A DNA stretch of 8,402 nt from UBA5078 sp041175045 (GTDB lineage Bacteria > Pseudomonadota > Gammaproteobacteria > Pseudomonadales > Pseudohongiellaceae), in the NCBI GenBank assembly GCA_041175045.1, contig JBEDFR010000034.1:1-8402 (forward strand), given 5' to 3'. A program made the position numbers and the translations under genes. The notes under the pieces are model-generated. The model was given only the letters and a program-made list of their open reading frames with translations, was not told the DNA's origin and did no database searches. Shown here in pieces: positions 1-5,949 of the stretch; within the stretch, counting starts at the first letter, position 1; each line of letters opens with the position of its first letter.

Positions 1-2630
1 GCCACGATGCGCCCGCCACCGTCGACGATGCGTTTCAGAATGTCCTGCTGCACGGCCAGATCACTGCCGCGCTCCGACAGCGCCATGGTGGGCGTGACGA
101 TGACGCGGGACTGGGTGATCAGCGCGATGACATCCTGATAGGAGCGATCCAGCCGCGAGGCCTTCAGCGAGAAACCGCGCCGACTGGTGGCCGCGAGATG
201 CTCCATCTGGTCCGCGCCATTGGCAACCGCCGGGTACAGTTCATGCGACGACACGGGAATGCCGGCGGCGTGGGCCAGTTCGATGGCGCGCTTCTGCACG
301 GTGTAGTCCTGGCGCACATAGCTCTTGTACATGTTGAGCTGCAGCTCGGTGGACAGCCGCGAGGAATCCTCGATACGCACCAGGTCCTCGACGGTTTCCG
401 ACACGCCGTAGGAGACGCGCGTGCCCTCGTTGAGCGGCCCGGCAGTAAAGACACGGGGCCCCGGCCGCCGCCCGGAGGCCTCCGCCTCGCGCCGCTCCAC
501 CGCGTGATACGGATCATCCCCGGTCTCGCGCACCGAGGTGATGGCGCGGCAAAGATACATATTGCCCAGCATGATGCCCTGGGTAGTGGACTGATGCGTG
601 TGGTTCTCGATCAGGCCCGGCATCACGAACTGGCGCCCCGCCTCGATCAGCGTGCCTACCGGCTGACTGAAGCCGGCCTGGCGGATATCGGTGATCACAC
701 CGTTCTGGACCACGATGTCCACACTGGGAATCCAGCTGTCGGAGAAGCCGTCGTACATGCGCCCGGCGCGAATGGTGTAGGACGAAGACGGCAGCGCCTG
801 CGTCCACGTCGGCTTGATGGCCAGTTCCTGTGTGCTGCCGCTCGCCTTGTCCCACAGCAGGATGTCTTCGCCGTCGAGGTAGATCAGCTTGCTGCCATCG
901 GCGGACCAGCTCGGGTTCTCGCCTGCCGCCGCGATCAGCGTGGCGTCGCCCAGCTCGCCGCTGGCAGTCATCGGCGCCGACCATAGAGCGCCGTCCATGC
1001 GGTAGACGACATCGCCGGTGCTCGACCACGCGGGCCGATTGTGCTGGCGCCGCCCCAGGGATTTGCCCGCTACCGGGGAGATCATCAACTTCTCGCCCTG
1101 CCCGTCCGCCGGCAGCAGGTACAACACATTCTTGCCCTCGCGGAAACGGCTGTTCATCGGCTCGCGGTAATACACCAGCACCTTGCTGCCGTCGGGCGAC
1201 CACGACGGCGCACTCGGCCCGAAGAGGGTGTCGGCAATCACGCTGTCGCTGCCGGTAGCCAGGTCGAACACATTCACCGTGGCGGAGATGAAGATGCTGT
1301 TGCCGCTGTCGGCCAGATAGGCCAGCTTGCTGCCGTCGGGCGACCACACCGGCGAGTTGGCCGGCCTGGGCACATCGGTGAGGCGGCGCTGGGCGAGCGT
1401 GGCCACATCCATGAGCCAGATGTCGGCCTTGCCTTCGCGGTCGGACACGAACGCGAGCTGGCTGCCATCGGGCGACCAGCTGGGCGACATGTCGATGTAA
1501 ACGTCGTCGGTGAGATTGCGCGGCGGGGTGCCGGCGGCCAGATCCGCCAGCCACAGATCGCCCAGCGCGGTGAACGCGGCCTGACTGCCATCGGGCGAGA
1601 GCACCGGATCGACGATGCCCAGCGCCTCGCGCGGCGTCTGGTCGGTGAAGTCGTAAGTGCGCCGCTCGTAGGGCGTACGGTCGAGCGTCACGGTGGCAGA
1701 GAACGGCACATTGCGGCCGGGCACACCGTCGGGCGACACCGACTTCACGGCCCCGTCGGCGGTGTAGAAGATCATGCCATCGGGCGCGAGGGTGGGGCGG
1801 AAGGGAAACACGTCGCCACCATCGACCAGGCGCGTGATGCGCGAGCCATCCACCTGCACGCTGGCCAGATGACTGGTGTCCTCGCCAATGCCCACCAGAT
1901 AGAGTTCCTGCCCGTCGGCCGACCACTGCGGCGCGCCGAGTATGGGAGCGCGGTACAGCTCGCGCGCCTGGGTGCCGGGGGTGAGCGAGCGCACCATCAG
2001 GATGTTCTCGGGCCCGTCGATGACATAGGCCAGCAGATTGCCGGCCGGCGAAAGTGCCGGGTAGACCGCATTGCCGACACCGGAGAAATACGCGGTGTCC
2101 GGCATCACATAGCCGGTTTCCTCGGCCGTGGTGAGCTGGGTGCGCACGCCGCTGTCCAGATTGGTGGACCAGAGCGAGTAGCCGCCGTTCTCGTCGCTGG
2201 CGTAATAGAGCGTGCTGCCGTTGCTGCTGTAGGACGGATAACGCGCATCGCCACCGCCATCGGGCAGTCGTGCCAGCTCACTGCCGTCGGGCGCCACTGT
2301 CCACACCGAGAAAGCATCGCCGACGAACCCATAGAAGGCCAGACTCTCGCCATCGGGATTCCACACCGGTTCCTGCGCGTCCATCTCCGGCGGCGTGATG
2401 GCCGTGGCGGTGCCACCCGTGGCCGGCACCGACCACAGCGTGCCCTGGATGGCCAGGATGAAGGTCTCGCCATCGGGCGACAGGGCCGCCGCCATATTGG
2501 TGCCTTCGGTCATGGTCACGTCGACCAGGACGCGTTCCTGGGCAACGAGCGGGCCTGTCGCCAGCGTGGCGAGCAGCGCCCAGAATCCTGCCAGGCGCGC
2601 GCGGGCCGGGCGGTGAAATCCTGCAATCAT
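1..2630 (-). CDS. Exported PD40 beta-propeller / amidohydrolase fusion protein (C-terminus cut by window edge)
   Basis: The minus strand reads without a stop from the ATG at 2630-2628 to the left edge: 876 codons, C-terminus missing. Seen: a signal peptide with an arginine-rich start, hydrophobic core (FWALLATLAT) and likely cleavage after Ala30 (LVA/QE). Residues about 36-605 carry more than a dozen PD40/TolB-like blades with the signature SPDG or a variant (for example SWSPDGSQLAFVSD). From about residue 618 an amidohydrolase domain starts, with the metal-binding HTH at His677/His679 after VMPGLIEN, then Lys769, His796 (SSHE) and His811 (MEHL). These match the metal ligands of the amidohydrolase superfamily (imidazolonepropionase/prolidase-like); the final catalytic Asp should lie beyond the edge. 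Known fusions of this type are usually around 1,000 residues or more. The product is probably a periplasmic or surface hydrolase, perhaps acting on peptides; the substrate cannot be read from the sequence. The start is supported by a good ribosome binding site. Confidence 0.9.
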   Translation of the reverse strand, partial: MIAGFHRPARARLAGFWALLATLATGPLVAQERVLVDVTMTEGTNMAAALSPDGETFILAIQGTLWSVPATGGTATAITPPEMDAQEPVWNPDGESLAFYGFVGDAFSVWTVAPDGSELARLPDGGGDARYPSYSSNGSTLYYASDENGGYSLWSTNLDSGVRTQLTTAEETGYVMPDTAYFSGVGNAVYPALSPAGNLLAYVIDGPENILMVRSLTPGTQARELYRAPILGAPQWSADGQELYLVGIGEDTSHLASVQVDGSRITRLVDGGDVFPFRPTLAPDGMIFYTADGAVKSVSPDGVPGRNVPFSATVTLDRTPYERRTYDFTDQTPREALGIVDPVLSPDGSQAAFTALGDLWLADLAAGTPPRNLTDDVYIDMSPSWSPDGSQLAFVSDREGKADIWLMDVATLAQRRLTDVPRPANSPVWSPDGSKLAYLADSGNSIFISATVNVFDLATGSDSVIADTLFGPSAPSWSPDGSKVLVYYREPMNSRFREGKNVLYLLPADGQGEKLMISPVAGKSLGRRQHNRPAWSSTGDVVYRMDGALWSAPMTASGELGDATLIAAAGENPSWSADGSKLIYLDGEDILLWDKASGSTQELAIKPTWTQALPSSSYTIRAGRMYDGFSDSWIPSVDIVVQNGVITDIRQAGFSQPVGTLIEAGRQFVMPGLIENHTHQSTTQGIMLGNMYLCRAITSVRETGDDPYHAVERREAEASGRRPGPRVFTAGPLNEGTRVSYGVSETVEDLVRIEDSSRLSTELQLNMYKSYVRQDYTVQKRAIELAHAAGIPVSSHELYPAVANGADQMEHLAATSRRGFSLKASRLDRSYQDVIALITQSRVIVTPTMALSERGSDLAVQQDILKRIVDGGGRIV

Positions 2631-2636
2631 CGGGGT

Positions 2637-2642
2637 TCTCCT
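2637..2642 (-). promoter_or_regulatory. Ribosome binding site of the amidohydrolase gene
   Basis: On the minus strand AGGAGA stands 6 bases before the ATG at 2630-2628. This is a near-ideal Shine-Dalgarno sequence and spacing. It fixes the start of the propeller-amidohydrolase gene and agrees with the signal peptide that follows. Confidence 0.8.
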
Positions 2643-2716
2643 GAAGTCGAATGGCCTGGTCAGAATGTGCTACATCGCCTGGGCACACGCAAGCTCGTCA
2701 ACCCGCGACGCACCCG

Positions 2717-2741
2717 GGCTTGCCGGGCCGCGGCGCAAGCC
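2717..2741. repeat. Inverted repeat (7-bp stem) upstream of the TPR gene
   Basis: GGCTTGC at 2717-2723 is exactly complementary to GCAAGCC at 2735-2741, with an 11-base GC-rich loop containing the palindrome CCGCGG. A competing smaller hairpin, CCCGG (2713-2717) with CCGGG (2723-2727), overlaps it. There is no T-run, so it is not a standard terminator. It lies 15 bases before the ATG of the TPR gene, in the divergent region shared with the amidohydrolase gene, so it could be an operator or an mRNA structure near the start. It could also be chance in GC-rich DNA. Confidence 0.4.
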
Positions 2742-2756
2742 GCTAGCATCTTGAGC

Positions 2757-3863
2757 ATGGTTCTCCCACTTCCTGTACCTCTGCTGCGCCAGTATTGCCT
2801 GACGATTCTGCTGGCGCTGACTCTGCCCGGCAGTGCCGCGGCACAGGCCCATGTGCCTGCGGGCCTGGGCGAGCTGCTGCGACGCGAGCTGGAACTGGCG
2901 AGCGCTCAGGGCTATGTGGTCCTGCAGGCGCCCAGTCTGGCCGGCTTCCACTTTCGGGCAGGCGCCTATGTGCTGGCGGAGCCCCTGCAGAAGCAGCGGC
3001 TCGACGCTGAACAGAAGCGCTTCGGCCAGATGCCCGACGAACCCAGCATGGCGCGCAACCTGCAACAGCTCGCGCTGCTCTACCAGGAGCAGGCCCGCCT
3101 GGACTCTGCCCTGCCGCTGCTGACCCGCGCCCTGGTGCTGGAGGAACGCACGGCGGGGGCGACGCATGCGGACGTCGCCACAGCGCTCAGCCTCCTCGCC
3201 GGTCTGCAGATGCGCCGGGGTCAGTATGCGGAAGCGGAAGCGCTTTACCGCCGATCGTTGGCGGTCGATCGCGCCGCCCTTGGCGAGCGCCATCCTGTGT
3301 TGGCCGCGACAACCGGCAATCTCGGTATCAGTCTGGCACTGCAGCGACGCTTCGTTGAGGCAGAGCCCCTGCTGCGCGAGGCGTTGGCTCGGCACCAGAC
3401 CAGCGCGGGAGTCACCAGCGCGGATGCTCTGCAGGCGGCACGCAATCTGGGAGTCGTGCTGACTCAGCAAGGTCGGACCGAGGAAGGGAGCGCATGGCTG
3501 GCGGGATTGCTGCTGCTGGTGCGTGCCACTCCTGCGGGACTCCCGCCCCTGCTGGCACAGGATCTGCAGCAACTGGCCGCGCAGTATGCGGCACGCAGCG
3601 AGCGCCAGTCGGCCGAATCGCTGTACAAGCGCGCACTGCATGTGACGCAACTGGCACTGGGCCCCTCCCACCCCGCGGGGGCGCGGATTCAGCTGGAGCT
3701 GGGCAAGCTCTATGCCCGTCTGGCACTGCATGCGCTGGCGGCACAGCAGTACCAGCAGGCGCTGGCGGTCCTGTCGGGCAATGCGGCAGCCGACCCCGGT
3801 CTGCGCGCAGAAATCGCCGCGCGGCTGGCGCTATTGCCAGTGACAGGTGATGATAGGCCCTGA
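2757..3863 (+). CDS. Exported tetratricopeptide-repeat protein (kinesin-light-chain-like TPRs)
   Basis: The gene encodes 368 residues. The first ~29 form a signal peptide with hydrophobic core CLTILLALTL and likely cleavage at AAA/QA. There is no lipobox cysteine, so the product is probably soluble in the periplasm. Residues about 99-216 hold three TPR units with an exact 42-residue period, starting near 99, 141 and 183 (for example GQYAEAEALYRRSLAV, then RRFVEAEPLLREAL). This spacing is typical of kinesin-light-chain-type TPR_12 repeats. Weaker TPR units follow to about residue 345. TPR arrays bind other proteins; the partner is unknown. The frame stays open far upstream, antisense to the amidohydrolase gene, but the ATG at 2757 is chosen because a signal peptide begins there. 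An in-frame TTG at 2751 is an alternative. No clear Shine-Dalgarno sequence precedes either. The gene is divergent from the amidohydrolase gene and may share its control region. Confidence 0.82.
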   Translation: MVLPLPVPLLRQYCLTILLALTLPGSAAAQAHVPAGLGELLRRELELASAQGYVVLQAPSLAGFHFRAGAYVLAEPLQKQRLDAEQKRFGQMPDEPSMARNLQQLALLYQEQARLDSALPLLTRALVLEERTAGATHADVATALSLLAGLQMRRGQYAEAEALYRRSLAVDRAALGERHPVLAATTGNLGISLALQRRFVEAEPLLREALARHQTSAGVTSADALQAARNLGVVLTQQGRTEEGSAWLAGLLLLVRATPAGLPPLLAQDLQQLAAQYAARSERQSAESLYKRALHVTQLALGPSHPAGARIQLELGKLYARLALHALAAQQYQQALAVLSGNAAADPGLRAEIAARLALLPVTGDDRP

Positions 3864-4109
3864 CAAACTACCAGCGAAAAAAGGCAGAGCAGGAGACCAA
3901 CCCAGCGTGGATGTCAGCCAGTGCAGTCCCTCAGTCAATCGACCAGAGCGTTTCCTGTTGCCCATTCCCCTTGACGCCTGTGGCCAGCAGCTTGCCGGAG
4001 CACCAGAGCCCGCAGACGGGACCGCAGATCTTCGGTCCCGCGGCGCCGCTGGCCGCAGCGCAGCACGGGGAGGGCTTGAGCCGGGCGCGCGCCCAGGGTC
4101 TGGATTGCC
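3864..4109. other. Intergenic region between the TPR gene and elaA, no gene recognised
   Basis: These 246 bases hold no reading frame that I recognise on either strand. A possible AGGAG with a GTG at 3907 opens a plus-strand frame that ends inside elaA, and a 58-codon minus-strand frame runs from 4111 to 3935. Neither product looks like a known family. A TTGACG at 3971 resembles a -35 box but lacks a matching -10. The promoter of the elaA unit should lie here, but I cannot locate it. Confidence 0.5.
4017..4040. repeat. Perfect 8-bp stem-loop
   Basis: CGGGACCG (4017-4024) pairs exactly with CGGTCCCG (4033-4040) across the 8-base loop CAGATCTT. The stem is strong, but no T-run follows on either strand, so it is not a canonical intrinsic terminator. 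Its place between the TPR gene stop and elaA would suit a weak terminator of the first or a structured leader of the second. The function is unknown. Confidence 0.45.
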
Positions 4110-4616
4110 ATGCTGAAGCCCCCGATGGCCCCTGGTCTCCACTGGCAATGTCTGCCGTTCGAAGCACTGAGTCTTGTGCAGTTGTACGCCATGCTGCGTC
4201 TGCGACAGGAAGTATTTGCAGTGGAACAGAGCAGTATCTATCTCGACGTGGATGGACGAGACCCCGGTGCCGTGCATCTCTTCGCGGAGCAGGAGGACGG
4301 CAGGGTGATCGCCTGCTGTCGCCTTCTCGCGCCTGGCGTGAAATACGCCGAGGCGTCCATTGGTCGCGTCTGTACAGCACACTCACAGCGCGGCAAGGGT
4401 CTGGGCATCGAACTGATGCAGCGGGCCCTGGCAGTCTGCGCGCAGCGCCATCCGGGGCAGGGCATCCGCATCTCGGCCCAACAGTACCTGCAGGACTTTT
4501 ATACCGGTTTCGGCTTCGTGCAAACCTCCCCAGCCTATGATGAGGATGGTATTCCGCATATCGAAATGCTGCGCCTGCCACCCCAGCCCTCCGGGCGCCA
4601 GCACGTCCCAGCATGA
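4110..4616 (+). CDS. elaA: ElaA-family GNAT N-acetyltransferase
   Basis: This 168-residue protein carries a single GNAT fold. As remembered, E. coli ElaA (about 153 residues) shares LYAMLRLRQEVFAVEQ (residues 25-40), the DVDG stretch (46-49), IGRV (84-87), AQQYLQDFYTGFGF (123-136) and EDGIPHIEM (145-153). The acetyl-CoA pyrophosphate loop is QRGKGLG at 93-99, fitting the Q/R-x-x-G-x-G/A motif. The predicted role is cytoplasmic acetyl transfer from acetyl-CoA to an amine; the ElaA substrate is not known to me. The ATG at 4110 is used, but the ATG at 4125 (Met6) is also possible, since family members start close to the conserved Trp12. Neither start has a convincing Shine-Dalgarno sequence. It is the first gene of a likely three-gene unit, ending 13 bases before the DUF945 gene. 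Confidence 0.88.
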   Translation: MLKPPMAPGLHWQCLPFEALSLVQLYAMLRLRQEVFAVEQSSIYLDVDGRDPGAVHLFAEQEDGRVIACCRLLAPGVKYAEASIGRVCTAHSQRGKGLGIELMQRALAVCAQRHPGQGIRISAQQYLQDFYTGFGFVQTSPAYDEDGIPHIEMLRLPPQPSGRQHVPA

Positions 4617-4617
4617 C

Positions 4618-4632
4618 GGAGAGAGCCGCTTG
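4618..4632 (+). promoter_or_regulatory. Ribosome binding site and TTG start of the DUF945 gene
   Basis: GGAG at 4618-4621, within the purine run GGAGAGAG, lies 8 bases before a TTG at 4630-4632 that opens directly into a membrane-anchor sequence. The frame also has ATG codons at 4537 and 4540, but these would lie inside elaA and add about 31 residues without membrane-anchor character. The ATG at 4613, overlapping the elaA stop, is out of frame. The TTG is therefore the best start. Confidence 0.75.
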
Positions 4633-5949
4633 AGACACTTACGCTTGCTCGGCAGCCTGCTTCTTGGCCTGCTCCTCGCCCTGATTCTGCTGATCCCGGC
4701 CCTGATCGGGCTGCAGCTGGCCGACGCCAGCACCCAGGCGCAACTGCGCGCCATGACCGGCCAGCCCGGGCTGGAACTGCGCCTGAACAACGGCTGGTTC
4801 GGCAGCAGCGGCGAAATCGAAGTCAGCGCCCCGACGCTGGGAGGCGTGGACTATCCCGGCCTGGTGCTGCGCGCCAGCATCGCGCTGCAGCATGGCCCGC
4901 TGCTGCGCACGGCCCAGGGCTTCGGCATCGGCCTGGTCGCCGCGACTCTGCGTCCGGACATCCGGGGCGTGCCCGCCGACAGCGTGATCGACGTGGTGGC
5001 CGGCTTCGACGGCGCTCTGCACGCGCGTCTGGTCACGCCGTCCTGGACCCTGCCGGGCTCGGGCACCCAGACCGCCATCGACGCCCTGCGCCTGGCCGTG
5101 GACATCGAGCCCGCCGGCACGGTCAGCCTGACCGTCGAGAGCAGTGAGCTGCGCATCCGCGACGAATTCATGGCGCTGACCCTCGACGCCCCGCGCGTGC
5201 ATCTGCACAGCCAGAACCTGGCCCGCTCGCCCCTGCCCGGCACGCTCGACCTGGAGGTGGCCGCTATCCACATGACGTCGCAGGACGGCCAGGCCCGGAC
5301 TCTGGGGTTGCAGGGACTGCGCGTGGAGCATGTCGCCAGCGCCATGCCGGGAGTCGATGGCCGCGGCCAGACCCTGAGCCTGCAGCAGCGCCTCAGCGTC
5401 GACGCCTTCGACGGCCCGCAGCCCGTCACCCAGCTGCGCATGGAGAGCCAGCTGGACGGCATCGACCTGGCGGCCATCGTGGCCCAGCTCACCCTGCTGC
5501 GTGACGCCCAGCCCCTGCTCGCGGTGATGCCAGCGCCGGAACTGCAGGCCTATGTGGCCCAGCAGACCCAGGACTTCACGTTGCGCATCGCCAGTCAGAA
5601 TGTCACTGCCCGCACCCAGCTCGACCTGCGCTACCAGGATCAGCCCGTGCAGGCCGAACTGGAACTGCGCTGGCCCGGCGAACCCACGGCGCTGAGCCAG
5701 CGCCGGGTGAGCCTGGCGCGGGCGCTGCGTGTGCTGCATCTGAGTCTGAACCTGGCGGTGAACGAGGCGGTGTTCGCCGACGGTCCCTACGCGGCGATGA
5801 TCAGCACCTATGTCAATCAGGGACTGCTGCAGCGCGAGCAGGACACGATCCGTCTGCAGGCCGCGCTGTTCGAAGGCGGCCTGAACCTGAACGCGCAGCG
5901 CATCGCGCTGGAACCCTTTCTGCGATTTCTGACCCCGGTAACGCCATGA
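4630..5949 (+). CDS. DUF945 / YdgA-like membrane-anchored protein
   Basis: From the TTG start the protein has 439 residues. Residues about 6-30 are one strongly hydrophobic segment (LLGSLLLGLLLALILLIPAL) after a short basic N-terminus, so it is probably an inner-membrane-anchored protein facing the periplasm. The early motif NNGWFGSSGEIEV (53-65) and the C-terminal pattern YVNQGLLQREQDTIRLQA followed by FEGGLNLN (from about 394) resemble the start and end of DUF945 (YdgA) proteins. E. coli YdgA is somewhat longer, about 500 residues. The middle is rich in alternating polar and hydrophobic residues, suggesting beta structure. The biochemical role of the family is not established. The stop codon overlaps the ygiQ start (ATGA), indicating co-translation. 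The identification rests on motif resemblance and overall architecture, so it is less certain than that of its two neighbours. Confidence 0.72.
   Translation: MRHLRLLGSLLLGLLLALILLIPALIGLQLADASTQAQLRAMTGQPGLELRLNNGWFGSSGEIEVSAPTLGGVDYPGLVLRASIALQHGPLLRTAQGFGIGLVAATLRPDIRGVPADSVIDVVAGFDGALHARLVTPSWTLPGSGTQTAIDALRLAVDIEPAGTVSLTVESSELRIRDEFMALTLDAPRVHLHSQNLARSPLPGTLDLEVAAIHMTSQDGQARTLGLQGLRVEHVASAMPGVDGRGQTLSLQQRLSVDAFDGPQPVTQLRMESQLDGIDLAAIVAQLTLLRDAQPLLAVMPAPELQAYVAQQTQDFTLRIASQNVTARTQLDLRYQDQPVQAELELRWPGEPTALSQRRVSLARALRVLHLSLNLAVNEAVFADGPYAAMISTYVNQGLLQREQDTIRLQAALFEGGLNLNAQRIALEPFLRFLTPVTP

Noticed and set aside
514..1926. A 470-codon frame on the minus strand within the amidohydrolase gene
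   Set aside because: It is in a different frame from the propeller-amidohydrolase and gives no PD40 or amidohydrolase motifs. The real frame runs through the whole region without a stop and carries SPDG repeats and metal ligands.
3874..3886. A run of six A on the plus strand (T-run on the minus strand) that might be part of a terminator
   Set aside because: No stable stem precedes the T-run on the minus strand, and no minus-strand gene ends there.
3971..3999. TTGACG as a -35 box for the elaA unit
   Set aside because: At 16-18 bp downstream the sequence is GC-rich and does not resemble a -10 box.
3935..4111. A 58-codon minus-strand frame in the elaA upstream gap, preceded by a G-rich stretch
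   Set aside because: I do not recognise the product, it is arginine-rich as GC-rich non-coding DNA often is, and nothing but the weak G-run supports translation.
3891..4116. AGGAG followed by a GTG at 3907 opening a small plus-strand frame ending over the elaA start
   Set aside because: The spacing of 11 bases is long, the product is proline/alanine/glycine-rich without known motifs, and no independent support exists.
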